Of a stretch of DNA of 64,000 nucleotides, positions 43,751 through 53,462 are shown piece by piece. The notes beneath the pieces were generated by a model that saw only the letters and a program-made list of their open reading frames with translations, was not told where the DNA came from and did not search any database. Made by a program: the position numbers and the translations under genes. The DNA comes from Candidatus Rifleibacteriota bacterium (lineage in GTDB: Bacteria; Muiribacteriota; Ozemobacteria; Ozemobacterales; Ozemobacteraceae): the NCBI GenBank assembly GCA_015232575.1, contig JADFZL010000012.1, positions 152,873-216,872 on the forward strand, written 5' to 3'. How positions within the stretch are numbered: position 1 is the stretch's first letter; every line of letters begins with the position of its first letter.

Positions 43751-44380
43751 GTGAAAAGACTTATTGATATTGAAAGCTGGAACAGGAAAGAACATTTTGA
43801 GTTTTTTCTGCAGTATGATGAGCCGTTTTTTGGAATCACAATGAATCTTGATTGCACAAAAGTTTATAACTTAAGCAAATCAGAGAAAAGTTCTTTTTTT
43901 CTCAGGTACCTTCATAAAATTCTTACAACAGCGAACATGATTGAAGAGTTCAGATATCGCATAGAAAACGGAAAAGTCTTCTGTTACGACAAAGTTCATG
44001 TTTCATCAACCATAGGTCGCAAAGACGGAACGTTTGCATTCTCTTTCATCGAATTCAGGAAAGACTTCAAAGAATTTGCCGATTCCGCTCAGGAAGAAAT
44101 CAACAGAGTAAAAGATTCATGCGGATTACAGATCAATCACCGCGGAATAAGAGAAGACACAATTCACTTTACTTCAATTCCATGGATTCAATTTACCGGG
44201 TTGTCTCATTCAAGAAACTTCAAATTCAGGGACAGTTGCCCAAAGATGGCAGTTGGCAAGATTTTCAAAGAGAATGAAAAGGTCATGATGCCTTTCTCTA
44301 TCAACGCTCACCACGCGGTTGTCGATGGTTTTCATGTTGGAAAATTCATAGAACTGCTTCAAACAAATATGAACGAATAA
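43751..44380 (+). CDS. chloramphenicol acetyltransferase (CatA)-family protein
   Basis: Acetyl-CoA-dependent O-acetyltransferase of the trimeric CAT fold, 209 residues (family about 215). The catalytic signature is SINAHHAVVDGFHVGKFIELL near the C-terminus, with His and the structural Asp-Gly present. The N-terminus WNRKEHFEFFLQYDEPFFGITMNLD, split by the conserved Phe cluster, also fits. Start is GTG 43751 with GGAG seven bases upstream. Chromosomal homologues often have unknown substrates, so drug resistance is not assured; the chloramphenicol pocket cannot be judged by eye. It follows the FabH-like gene beyond a terminator and is convergent with the hybrid kinase. Confidence 0.9.
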   Translation: MKRLIDIESWNRKEHFEFFLQYDEPFFGITMNLDCTKVYNLSKSEKSSFFLRYLHKILTTANMIEEFRYRIENGKVFCYDKVHVSSTIGRKDGTFAFSFIEFRKDFKEFADSAQEEINRVKDSCGLQINHRGIREDTIHFTSIPWIQFTGLSHSRNFKFRDSCPKMAVGKIFKENEKVMMPFSINAHHAVVDGFHVGKFIELLQTNMNE

Positions 44381-44391
44381 GATCAAAATGT

Positions 44392-47300
44392 TCAGGATTT
44401 TTGGGAATTTCCAAGAATCTGGCGTATCTTTGAAGCCATTTCTGCGCAGGTAAAAGGTTTCTGAATGAATTCCAGATCTTCATCATACAAATCATTCTTT
44501 CTGGACAGCTCTTTTGAATAGCCTGACATGAAAAGTATCTTAATATGCGGATAAAGTTCTTTCAATTGCCGGGAAAGTTCCTTTCCGTTCATTTCTGGCA
44601 TAACACAATCTGTAATCAGCAGATCAAATTTACCGCAAAGTTTTTGAGACAGAAAAAAAGCTTCATTTGGGGAAGAAGCTGAAAAAACTTTGTAACCAAG
44701 TTTTTCAAGTAAAGCACGAGTCAAATTCAATATAGCAGGCTCATCTTCAACAACCAATATTTTTTCACCGCCTCCAGATGAGCTGTGAATGGCATTCTCT
44801 GAGCTTTCTGATTCAGGAATACTCGAATAACGCGGCAGATAAATATTGAAAGTGCTTCCCTTGCCTAATTCGCTATATACGTTAATAAAACCATTATTCT
44901 GCTTCACTATTCCAAAGACCGTAGCAAGTCCCAGGCCAGTGCCCTTTCCCACCCCTTTGGTCGTAAAAAATGGTTCGAACAATTTATTCATGACTTCTTT
45001 ATTCATACCACAACCATTGTCACTGATTTTCAGCATTACATAATCACCTGCTACAATATCAGGATGGTCAGAACAATATGCTTCATCAAAAGTTCTTGTT
45101 GAAGTTTCAATGATTATTTTGCCGCAGCTTTCCATGGCGTCACGCGCATTCAAACACATGTTCGCAAGAATTTGATTAATCTGCGACGGGTCCATAAGGA
45201 TATTCCATAAGAAGTTCGCCGGACGCCAGATCAGATCGATATCTTCACCGATAATTCTCCGCATCATTTTTAGCATTCCATCAATAGTTGAATTTAATTC
45301 AAGAACCTTCGGTGAAATTGATTGTTTGCGTGCAAATCCGAGCAGTTGACGGGTGATTTCAGCAGAACGCACAGCAGCAGAGGTTATTTCCTGCAAATCG
45401 TCAAAAACAGGGTCTGATGGTTGTATTTTTGCCATTCCCAGTTCAGCATAGCCAATTATTACTCCAAGCATATTATTAAAATCGTGAGCAACTCCACCGG
45501 CAAGTCTTCCAATTGATTCCATTTTCTGAGCATGAATCAAGCGTGTCTGAAGTTCATGTTCACGCTGCTCTGACATCTGTCTGTCTTCCAGTGCGTCAAG
45601 AAGTGCACGCCGTCCACTCTCTGAGTCTGCAAATATAATTGAGTATTCAGGACCATGAATATGCTCATTCTGGCTATCAATTCGGCTGCCGTCCGCCTGA
45701 TCGCTTTTACTTAAATATCTTGGAGGTTCTCCGAGGCGAGCAAGCAAGTCATTAACTTCTCGCTTAAGTGCCTGGCTTCGATCTGACTGTGAGATCATCA
45801 CTGCCTGCCATCGCCTGAGTTCATTCAATTGCTCTGCCAGGGCAATATCTGCCTTTTTTCGCTCTGTAATATCACGAACAGTTAAATGTATAAGGCTTTT
45901 TCCTTTCGAAACAATTGGAACCATGCTGACTTCAAGAAACAAAACTGTTCCGTCACTTTTTTTGCACACCCATTCGAATTTGCACAGACCGTTTTTCCGA
46001 GCTTTTACAATATAATCACGTGCCGCCTCAATTGATGGTCTGCCATCGGGTTGAATTGCAGGAGAAATATCTTCTGGAGTAGTACCCAGAAAAGTGTTAA
46101 TGTCGTCTATGCCCAATAAAGTAAGAGTGGCTTTATTGCATGCTGCAAAATAAACTCCATCCATAAGCAGAATCGGATCAGATGAGTTCTCATAAATAGT
46201 ACGGAACGTTTCTTCGCTTTCCTGCAGAAGTTTCTCTGCCTCTCTGCGTTCAGTGATATCCCGCACTGCAATAACAAAACGGTTTTCTCCACCAATAACC
46301 GCAAATCGAATACCAACCTCAGCCCAGAATACTGTTCCGTCTTTTCTTTTCGCCAGCCAGTTAAATGTCTGAATATCAGTTTTCCCAACTTTGTTAATCC
46401 ATTCTGAAATTTCGTGGTTTGAATAAGGAGGCTCGCCAAGGCTGAACTCTTCACAGGGAGTGCCAATAGCTTCTTCATGAGAGCACCTGTATATTTCGCA
46501 CATCCGCTGATTCACATCAACAATGATTCCAGTATTCGCGTCGCAAACAAAAACAGCATCATTAACTGAGTCAAGGACTGCCTGAAGATATGAGCGACTT
46601 GTAAGAAGAGCGGCTTCAGAACGCTTCTGGTCAGAAATATCCTGTGTTCCACCAACAACTGCAACTACTTTACCTGAAGAATCTCTCTCTGGAATACCAA
46701 TGGCTCTAATCCAGAGTGTTTCACCTTTAGCATTAACAATATGCATTTTTTCATCGAATGGAACACCGTCACGCGAGCATGCATTGAATACTTCACGAAT
46801 TTTTTCCCGAAATTCTGTATTAAACTGATTCATACAGAAATCAAGAGATGGTTTAGTTCCAAAAGGAACTCCATGTATTTTAGAAACTTCCTCAGACCAG
46901 GTAACCTCATTTGAGGGAAGGTCAACGCGCCACCCGCCCATTCGGGTTAGTCCTCCTGCAATACGCAGAATCATTTCGCTCTGGTTCAGTGCAGATGCTG
47001 TCCGTCGAAGCTCTTCCAACGCTCTGTTCAACTTGAAGTTGGAATATCCAAGATTGGAAATAAAAGCTGCAAATTTCGAATAAAAACTCATTGCAGCGTC
47101 AACCGTTTCCTGGCTCCAGCGAGGAACGCGATTCAAGGCTGAAATATACTCTTGTTCGTCAAAACCGTATTTTCTCGCCTGTGCCCGGAAGAAGTCCTGG
47201 TCAACAACTTCATCACGTATGAAAAACTGTCCGAGAAACAAATTTCCCAGATGAATTCCTTCGATTATAATCGGAGTTGAAATGTCCCAGAGGTTATTTT

Positions 47301-47721
47301 TGCATTTGTACTTTCTGATTTTTCCGAGTTCAACATCCTGGGTGAGTTTAACATCGCTCTCGACACAATTCGCATAAGTATCAGGATTTGCGCGATGGAA
47401 TTTTGTACAGATGTCCTGCCAGCCGGTTCCAATAAGTACATTCCCCTTAATATCAATTATTCCAATTCCAATATTTGTTAATTTGAAAAAATCGTTCATT
47501 AACGACTGAACTGCTTTAACATCGAGAATATCTGCAAGCCCGAGATTGTCGATGTTTGCTTCTGAGTTGACAATTGATGCCAGTCTCTCATGCATTTTTT
47601 CGGCATGTTCACACATAAGACTTTCAGCCAGCTTGCGCAATTCTTCGGGTGTGTTCGTTATATATTCAGTCTTTTTCCATTTCACAATCAGGGCCTCTTC
47701 CTCTCCATAAGGAATTCTCAT
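44392..47721 (-). CDS. hybrid histidine kinase: PocR sensor, three PAS, kinase, receiver
   Basis: Cytoplasmic sensor kinase of 1109 residues, no membrane segments. The N-terminal PocR domain (about 55-235) reads LMNDFFKLTNIGIGIIDIKG, with Cys residues in DICTKFH, NCVESD and YKCKNN that may bind metal or a ligand. Three PAS/PAC units follow (about 250-365, 375-490, 500-625), each closed by the usual V.DITERK. The phospho-accepting His (about 746) is in GGVAHDFNNMLGVIIGYAEL; the ATPase has NARDAM and GKGTGLGLATVFGI. The receiver domain (about 985-1105) has EDEP and phospho-acceptor Asp about 1038 in LLITDCVMPEMNG. GGAGAGAC precedes the ATG. No partner gene is next to it; PocR domains often sense small hydrocarbons. 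Confidence 0.94.
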   Translation of the reverse strand: MRIPYGEEEALIVKWKKTEYITNTPEELRKLAESLMCEHAEKMHERLASIVNSEANIDNLGLADILDVKAVQSLMNDFFKLTNIGIGIIDIKGNVLIGTGWQDICTKFHRANPDTYANCVESDVKLTQDVELGKIRKYKCKNNLWDISTPIIIEGIHLGNLFLGQFFIRDEVVDQDFFRAQARKYGFDEQEYISALNRVPRWSQETVDAAMSFYSKFAAFISNLGYSNFKLNRALEELRRTASALNQSEMILRIAGGLTRMGGWRVDLPSNEVTWSEEVSKIHGVPFGTKPSLDFCMNQFNTEFREKIREVFNACSRDGVPFDEKMHIVNAKGETLWIRAIGIPERDSSGKVVAVVGGTQDISDQKRSEAALLTSRSYLQAVLDSVNDAVFVCDANTGIIVDVNQRMCEIYRCSHEEAIGTPCEEFSLGEPPYSNHEISEWINKVGKTDIQTFNWLAKRKDGTVFWAEVGIRFAVIGGENRFVIAVRDITERREAEKLLQESEETFRTIYENSSDPILLMDGVYFAACNKATLTLLGIDDINTFLGTTPEDISPAIQPDGRPSIEAARDYIVKARKNGLCKFEWVCKKSDGTVLFLEVSMVPIVSKGKSLIHLTVRDITERKKADIALAEQLNELRRWQAVMISQSDRSQALKREVNDLLARLGEPPRYLSKSDQADGSRIDSQNEHIHGPEYSIIFADSESGRRALLDALEDRQMSEQREHELQTRLIHAQKMESIGRLAGGVAHDFNNMLGVIIGYAELGMAKIQPSDPVFDDLQEITSAAVRSAEITRQLLGFARKQSISPKVLELNSTIDGMLKMMRRIIGEDIDLIWRPANFLWNILMDPSQINQILANMCLNARDAMESCGKIIIETSTRTFDEAYCSDHPDIVAGDYVMLKISDNGCGMNKEVMNKLFEPFFTTKGVGKGTGLGLATVFGIVKQNNGFINVYSELGKGSTFNIYLPRYSSIPESESSENAIHSSSGGGEKILVVEDEPAILNLTRALLEKLGYKVFSASSPNEAFFLSQKLCGKFDLLITDCVMPEMNGKELSRQLKELYPHIKILFMSGYSKELSRKNDLYDEDLEFIQKPFTCAEMASKIRQILGNSQKS

Positions 47722-47954
47722 TTTTGTCTCTCCAGAGTCTCATTTTACACAAATATAACGATTATTTAAATAAAAATGTTACAAAGATTAATAAATTTCT
47801 CCTGAAAAATGAAATCTAATGGAAACTATTTCTTCTGACGATAAACTTATTTAACAGATTCTCTTCTAAAGGCAATCTGAACAGATGTCAGAGAAGTTGT
47901 TTAAGGTAAAAAGAATAATCAGAAGCTTTTAAATTGAAAAGCAGGGAGTTTTCT

Positions 47955-48449
47955 ATGCAGAGTATGTATAAAAAATCATCGGGGAAAATATTGTCACTAT
48001 TGTTTTCAGTTGTTGCAACAACTGCATTCGGAAACGGCGGGGAAATTATCAATAGAATTGATTCTCTTAAATCGAAGCTGGAAGCATATCGAATCAAAAC
48101 CGGTTCAATAAAAACTCTGGACAGTTTTTCAATTGATTCCTCACGAAGTCTGGAAAACAAGATTGAACATCCCGCGAAAAACGAAAAACTGATTGTTCTT
48201 TTTCATGATGAATCAACATCAGATGCAGCAAGGTCACCAATCACAAGCCCCAGCACTGAATTACAAGCAAAAAGTAAGACAATCTCAGTTGAAAATAAAC
48301 TTATTATGAATTCTTCCGATTCACCGTCAAACAAGAATATTCGCATGGAAAAAACTGTTTTGACACCTTCAAGAACATTGCTTGAAGCAACCGAAAGATT
48401 GAGAGAGCTAATCAACAAACGTAAAGAAATTTCTAAAAAGAAATTGTAA
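47955..48449 (+). CDS. small exported hypothetical protein
   Basis: Not recognised. From ATG 47955 the protein has 164 residues with a signal peptide (YKKSSGKILSLLFSVVATTA, cleavage near FG-NG). The mature chain is Ser/Lys/Glu-rich without Cys, with a C-terminal amphipathic helix (LLEATERLRELINKRKE). GGGAG six bases before the ATG decides the start over a TTG seven codons upstream. It is divergent from the hybrid kinase and has no downstream partner within 1.4 kb on the same strand. Confidence 0.65.
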   Translation: MQSMYKKSSGKILSLLFSVVATTAFGNGGEIINRIDSLKSKLEAYRIKTGSIKTLDSFSIDSSRSLENKIEHPAKNEKLIVLFHDESTSDAARSPITSPSTELQAKSKTISVENKLIMNSSDSPSNKNIRMEKTVLTPSRTLLEATERLRELINKRKEISKKKL

Positions 48450-48608
48450 TTTTTTCAATCGAGTGAGTATGTTAACTGATTATCCAAAATGGTTATATTT
48501 TTTCATTCTAAAAATCCGTGTTGTTCCGTGTATTCCGTGGTTAAAAATTAGTTTCAGTTAGTTTATCAGTTAAAACTCGCACTACCATTTTTTTTCAATA
48601 GTATTATT

Positions 48609-49922
48609 TCAAAGGAAATAGCGCATAATTACGCCAAAACCATCTGGGAACATGCCGAACTCAGATGGTGTTGAAAGAGAGTAAGTGCTCAGATAAGGTT
48701 GTTTTCCATCGGAAATCCATGAGAAAAAAGTAATGTCCGTATTATCTCCGGTGCTAATCGAAAGTTTCGGCTGCCAGAGAGATGAGCGATCCTGAAGATT
48801 AATTATTGCGCTGATTTCAGCTTTTAAAAGCGGATTAAATTCTTTGTGCGCAGTTATGAGCCCATAGTTTCTGCCTGTCAGAAATGCCCATCCCTCGCGA
48901 AACGGAGCATAAGAAGTGACCTGAGTTATATCTTCCGAGCGGCCGGCTCCGAAATCCTGATGAAAAAACGCTGCGCCAAGCCTGAATCGTGGCCTTATAT
49001 CTTTTTCAAGTCCGAATATCCAGGAAACGGAGTATTTTGAAATTGATTTGCGCTCAGGAAACTTGCTCTCAAAAAGTCCTATTTCGCCCCAGTACGTTAC
49101 TCTGTGCTTTTCACCTTCGTATCCAAACCCCAGAAACTTTCTATCGCGGAAGTTTCCAAAAATCATTTCAGCATCAATGCCGTCGAAATTCTTCCTCATC
49201 CTTCCAAGAAGAGCCTTTCGATTGTCTTCCCTTCCGGGAACGGCAATTAATTCTGCTTCTCCGGTGTCTCCCAGTCCTGATCGGATTCGGAATGCATCAA
49301 TACCAGGTTTGTATGAAGAGTCAAGATAGCCCGGATAAAATGGAGAAAGAATATCCAGAACGCCAATAAAATGGCTTGTTCCAAGGCTTATTGGCTGTCT
49401 TCCAAGATCAAAATCGAGGTTGTTCCATGACCAGGCATAATCGAAACGTTCGATTGAAGTAGTAACAGAGGTCTGCCGTCTGGAAATATTCTCTCTGGAA
49501 AGGTTCCAGAATTCAAGACGGTTGTTCTGCTGGCTCTGGTTGTTCCAGGCTGTTATTGAGCCTCCCGCGAGGGAATTGTCAAATGGAACTGACTGATGCA
49601 GGCAATTATTTTCGAATTCAAATTTCAGACAGGAATCTCCCGATTTTTTCATCATCCAGAATCTTGAAAGAAGTTGAGCTGAACCGATGTCGCGATCATA
49701 TTCAGAATCAAGCTTATGGTAAATTCCAGGCCATCTCTGGTACTGCGTAATCTGTCTGAGTGCAACACCTGCATCGAATTCTTCGTCAGCGAAAGCGGTT
49801 ACAGAAAAAGAAATAATAGCAAGAAAAATAAAAAAGAAATGTGAACGAAACATTCTCTGCACACAAATATTTAGATGATAAGGATTTTCAAGAAAACCTT
49901 TATTCATAAGATAAAACCTCAT
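48609..49922 (-). CDS. outer-membrane beta-barrel protein of the ABC export unit
   Basis: Predicted porin-like barrel. The hydrophobic signal segment (FRSHFFFIFLAIISFSVTAFA) lies at residues 25-45 because the best start, ATG 49922 with AGGAG five bases upstream, adds 23 residues; an ATG at 49853 directly before the segment has no good ribosome-binding site. The mature part has alternating aromatic strands (FDYAWSWNNLDFDLGRQPIS, HRVTYWGEIGLFESKF, RFRLGAAFFHQDF) and ends in RYFL. This matches a 16-18-strand barrel of the DUF1302/porin type. It is the last gene of a minus-strand run after two permeases, 85 bases apart, so it probably supplies the outer-membrane step of that system. Confidence 0.75.
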   Translation of the reverse strand: MRFYLMNKGFLENPYHLNICVQRMFRSHFFFIFLAIISFSVTAFADEEFDAGVALRQITQYQRWPGIYHKLDSEYDRDIGSAQLLSRFWMMKKSGDSCLKFEFENNCLHQSVPFDNSLAGGSITAWNNQSQQNNRLEFWNLSRENISRRQTSVTTSIERFDYAWSWNNLDFDLGRQPISLGTSHFIGVLDILSPFYPGYLDSSYKPGIDAFRIRSGLGDTGEAELIAVPGREDNRKALLGRMRKNFDGIDAEMIFGNFRDRKFLGFGYEGEKHRVTYWGEIGLFESKFPERKSISKYSVSWIFGLEKDIRPRFRLGAAFFHQDFGAGRSEDITQVTSYAPFREGWAFLTGRNYGLITAHKEFNPLLKAEISAIINLQDRSSLWQPKLSISTGDNTDITFFSWISDGKQPYLSTYSLSTPSEFGMFPDGFGVIMRYFL

Positions 49923-50007
49923 TTTTTCTCCTCAAGAGCCCAGAACTTTTTCTCATTCCCAGTATCAACTCAATATTTCGGGCAATTCGTAGGCGCGGGT
50001 ATATTCA

Positions 50008-51252
50008 TCAGAATTTTCTCATTGCTTCTGCAGGTTTTATTTTCAATGCACGATGTGCCGGATACAATGAACCGGAAAGTACAAGTACAATCATTATTGA
50101 GCTCATAACAATAAGAGTTCCGAAGTCCCAGCCGCCATGAATAACCGGATCAATTAGAATTCCGGCAACTTCCAGATTTCCGAGAAGAAACGTAAAATCA
50201 ATTCCAAAATACCATGTATAAAGACTAGCAAAAAAAGAAAAGAACAGTCCTGTTCCGACGCCGGCAAAAGCGAGCCACATAGCCTCAAAAATTATTACTT
50301 TTCTGATGTTTTCGGAATTTAACCCTAATGCACGCAGCAGACCGAATTCACGAGTTCTTTCCATAACACTCATCAACAGAGTGTTTATTGCACCTATTCC
50401 AATAACTGAATAAACTATTATTAAAAAGAGCATCAATTGAAAATGATCCATCTTAATTGCACTGTGAAGCTGAGGCATCGCTTCCTGCCAGGGAAAAGCT
50501 CTTGCAGCTGAAGGTATGACTGTACCCGATGAAATATATTTTAAAAGCGGTTTCTCGTCTGTATGAGTTCTGGAAACCAGTGCGAGTTCATGTGCAGTTC
50601 CAGGCGCTCCATAAGCTTCTGCGAGACTTTCCCTGTCAACCAGTACAAAAGAATTGTCAAACTGAGAAACATTCGAGCGAAATATTCCGGAAATTCGAAA
50701 CAACTTTGAAACAATGTTGTTTGTTGAATCCTGAAACATGATTACAATTTTATTTCCCACATTAACTTGCAAACTCATGGCCAATTTTGCACCAATGCAG
50801 GCCATTTCCTTTTTATTCTTCAGCGGAAGTTCGCCTGAAACAAGGCGCTTTGCATCAAGTATCGGATTACTTAAGAGTTCCTTTTCGATATCTAGACCGA
50901 GTATAAGAGCAGACCTGCTTTCATGGCTCGACCTGGCAAGCCCCGGAACATACAATCTTGGAAAATATGCTTCAACAAAATTATTACTCTCTCGTGATGA
51001 AAGAAACTTCAGAAGTTCTTCAACCTGGAAGACGTGCTCTGTTTTTCTTTCAGTGAGGTATTTTTCATGATAAATGCCCACATGACCGCTTCCGGAGCGC
51101 ACGCCGTCATAAACCACTTTTTCCCATGAACCTTTCTGAAGATTCGCAAGAAATGTAGTCAGAAAAATCCCTCCGGCAATTGCAAACAGCTGAATGCACG
51201 TTCTCAGACTGTTGCGCCAGAGATTACGCCAGGCAAATTTCAGCCAGAGCAT
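50008..51252 (-). CDS. ABC transporter permease, FtsX/MacB/LolE type (second of pair)
   Basis: Four membrane segments in the FtsX layout: one N-terminal (CIQLFAIAGGIFLTTFLANL), a large periplasmic MacB-like domain (about 45-270), then three C-terminal segments (MLFLIIVYSVIGIGAINTLL, EAMWLAFAGVGTGLFFSFF, TLIVMSSIMIVLVLSGSLY). MSVMERTREFGLLRALGLN is the conserved cytoplasmic coupling helix. The end, YPAHRALKIKPAEAMRKF, is typical. It begins one base after the stop of the other permease, so the two are strictly co-translated and probably form a heterodimer. Such permeases move lipoproteins or other hydrophobic cargo out of the inner membrane rather than through it. Confidence 0.93.
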   Translation of the reverse strand: MLWLKFAWRNLWRNSLRTCIQLFAIAGGIFLTTFLANLQKGSWEKVVYDGVRSGSGHVGIYHEKYLTERKTEHVFQVEELLKFLSSRESNNFVEAYFPRLYVPGLARSSHESRSALILGLDIEKELLSNPILDAKRLVSGELPLKNKKEMACIGAKLAMSLQVNVGNKIVIMFQDSTNNIVSKLFRISGIFRSNVSQFDNSFVLVDRESLAEAYGAPGTAHELALVSRTHTDEKPLLKYISSGTVIPSAARAFPWQEAMPQLHSAIKMDHFQLMLFLIIVYSVIGIGAINTLLMSVMERTREFGLLRALGLNSENIRKVIIFEAMWLAFAGVGTGLFFSFFASLYTWYFGIDFTFLLGNLEVAGILIDPVIHGGWDFGTLIVMSSIMIVLVLSGSLYPAHRALKIKPAEAMRKF

Positions 51253-52488
51253 TCATCCCTCCCTGAGAGCATCAACCGGGCGAACTCCTGAAAGCTTAAT
51301 CACCGGAAAAAGCGTGATAACAGGACCCAGCAGAATCATTGTAATAAAAGGCATAAAAATTAAATCAGGTGTAAGCAGACAGACAATTCTCGGCTGTATA
51401 GTGCTTCCACAATAAGCAAGCGTTGTAAAAAACATATCCAGATTAATCGGAAAGCGCTGAATGTACAAGCTTATGATTATTCCAGATGATGTTCCGATAA
51501 ACGCAGAAATGGTGCTTAAAATCAGCCCTTCAGTCAAAAGAAGAATTGATAATCTGCGCGGTGAAAGTCCGATGGCACTCATTATCGCGAATTCACGCAC
51601 TCTTTCAAGAAATGCCATGTACATAGTGTTTGAAGAGACTAGAAATACGGCCATGTAGAATATGGCCATTGCGATTATTTGAATGGCAAGGAAAAACTGA
51701 AGAATTTCAGCAATCTGCGGAAGAAGCTTCTGCCAGGGAGTAATTTCTTCGTCTGGAAAGACCTTTCGCAGCATTTCTGAAATCGGTTTTGCCTTCAGAG
51801 GATAATTAAGAAAAATGTTCCATGTATGGACGCGGTTCTCAAGACAAAAAACTTCCTGCACAGTTTTCCTTCCGGAAACGGCGAGAGATGAATCGCGGAT
51901 GCTATCGCCTGTATCAAAAATTCCGGTAATTCTGAAAAGTTCCGCTGCAATAGAGCCATCAGCAGCCTGTCCCATGAGAACTATTTCACCACCAACTGCG
52001 GCATTTAAATTCTGAGCCAGTCCTTTGCCAAGAACAATCTCCTTTGCAGATGAATCAGAAATAAATTTTCCTTCTGTGACAGATCTGCTAATTCTGCTTA
52101 TATTCATTTCCTCAGAAGGCTCGATTCCAAGAACTTCTGCGGGCATTGTACGGCAATTTTCGTCTTGACCGTGACTGAGAAGCGCGAAGCAACTGACTCT
52201 TCCGCAGACGCCTTTAACTTCATTACTCGAAAGAATTCTGTTTCTTACATCAGAACTTTGTACAATTGTACTGTTAATCGTCGGATGATCGAGGTACCCT
52301 TTTGAAGAAACAGTAATATGCCCCTGAATTACCTCTGTTGCATTGCCAATAATATCCCAGATCATTCCGGCATTCATAGAGAGAACAAATATCAACAGCG
52401 CATTTGCAATTATCATTGCAGACATTGTCAAAAGCGTTCGCCGTTTATTTCTAAGAAGGTTTCTGAACCCTATTTTGGCATATACCAT
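51253..52488 (-). CDS. ABC transporter permease, FtsX/MacB/LolC type (first of pair)
   Basis: Same layout as its partner: N-terminal membrane segment (RTLLTMSAMIIANALLIFVL), a periplasmic domain (about 45-265; EVLGIEPSEE, VLGKGLAQNLNAAVGGEIVL), then three segments, with FLERVREFAIMSAIGLSPRR as coupling helix and RPVDALREG at the end. It begins nine bases after the stop of the LolA-like gene. Similarity to the second permease is in architecture more than in sequence, which suggests an old duplication, as with LolC/LolE. Confidence 0.93.
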   Translation of the reverse strand: MVYAKIGFRNLLRNKRRTLLTMSAMIIANALLIFVLSMNAGMIWDIIGNATEVIQGHITVSSKGYLDHPTINSTIVQSSDVRNRILSSNEVKGVCGRVSCFALLSHGQDENCRTMPAEVLGIEPSEEMNISRISRSVTEGKFISDSSAKEIVLGKGLAQNLNAAVGGEIVLMGQAADGSIAAELFRITGIFDTGDSIRDSSLAVSGRKTVQEVFCLENRVHTWNIFLNYPLKAKPISEMLRKVFPDEEITPWQKLLPQIAEILQFFLAIQIIAMAIFYMAVFLVSSNTMYMAFLERVREFAIMSAIGLSPRRLSILLLTEGLILSTISAFIGTSSGIIISLYIQRFPINLDMFFTTLAYCGSTIQPRIVCLLTPDLIFMPFITMILLGPVITLFPVIKLSGVRPVDALREG

Positions 52489-52496
52489 TTTCAGTT

Positions 52497-53297
52497 TTAT
52501 TTTCGCAGCGATCTTATTGAGAAAAGATTTGGTGCGACAGGAAGATCGAATTCGATATTTTCAAACAGCATTTCAGTAAATTCTATGACATTAGATTTTT
52601 CTGAATCTTTTGATTCTGGTGATTCTCCTGATGCAAGCGGCTCAACTCTCATTCGCAGAGCCACCCAGCGGCCGGAAATAAGTTGTACCTGGTCAAACTT
52701 GATTGTCCGTACTTTTTTTCCGGCCTCATCAAAGTAATCTACACTTTCAGGAACGGCTTTTTCCTCGTCGATGCGATAAATAATTTTTCCCCAAACTACA
52801 GCCGAAGAAGCCTTTGGGACGGCTTGAACAATGACAATGTTTTTATCCATACCCTCTTTTTTCAGATCGTACAATTCTTCGATTTTATTATCCTTAACTA
52901 GATCGTCGTTTGTAAAGTGACTTCCCATCCATTTGTCACCCATGAGACTTGATGGAATTTTAATAAGGCGATCAATTTTGGGAAAATAATTCCAGATATC
53001 ATTTTCGACTTTAAGAGTACATGTGCCTTTCTCTTTGGCGGGTTCTTTAATTCTTACCAGGAACTTTCCGCGCCCTTCGCTCCAGGTTTCCATCAGAAGA
53101 CTTCTCTTCCAGTCTTTTGTTGCAATAGTCATTCTGGTGTTTCCGTGAGATGTTAAACCTCTATGCTGCGTTTCAACCTTGATTATCAGATCTTTCAATT
53201 CATCAGGCGTTTCATATTTTCCAGGTGCTGACGAAGCGCCAGAAATCAACGTTAATGAGAACAACAGAATAAAAACAATTATTATATTTATTTTCAT
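52497..53297 (-). CDS. LolA-like outer-membrane lipoprotein-sorting protein (PF17131 type)
   Basis: Predicted periplasmic carrier with a LolA/LppX half-barrel. Signal peptide at residues 1-23 (LTLISGASSA). The mature sequence has the family features TSHGNTRMTIATKDWKRSL, PAKEKGTCTLKVENDIWNYF and LIKIPSSLMGDKWMGSHFTN, all typical of the LolA-like family found next to MacB/MMPL-type exporters. It lies between the ATPase gene (166-base gap) and the first permease (eight-base gap), so it probably shuttles the exported lipid or lipoprotein to the outer-membrane barrel encoded last. The actual cargo is unknown. Confidence 0.88.
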   Translation of the reverse strand: MKINIIIVFILLFSLTLISGASSAPGKYETPDELKDLIIKVETQHRGLTSHGNTRMTIATKDWKRSLLMETWSEGRGKFLVRIKEPAKEKGTCTLKVENDIWNYFPKIDRLIKIPSSLMGDKWMGSHFTNDDLVKDNKIEELYDLKKEGMDKNIVIVQAVPKASSAVVWGKIIYRIDEEKAVPESVDYFDEAGKKVRTIKFDQVQLISGRWVALRMRVEPLASGESPESKDSEKSNVIEFTEMLFENIEFDLPVAPNLFSIRSLRK

Positions 53298-53462
53298 ATT
53301 ACACTTTTTCCCCTAAATTTTTCATCTATTCTCAATTTTTCCGGATTTTGATAAATCAGTTTCCACATAATAATTCAGAGCATTTTCCCTGTCATCGCCG
53401 ACACCGAGAGAGAAATGGTGGAGTTTCTATAAGCACAAATATGGAGTAAATACATAATTCAG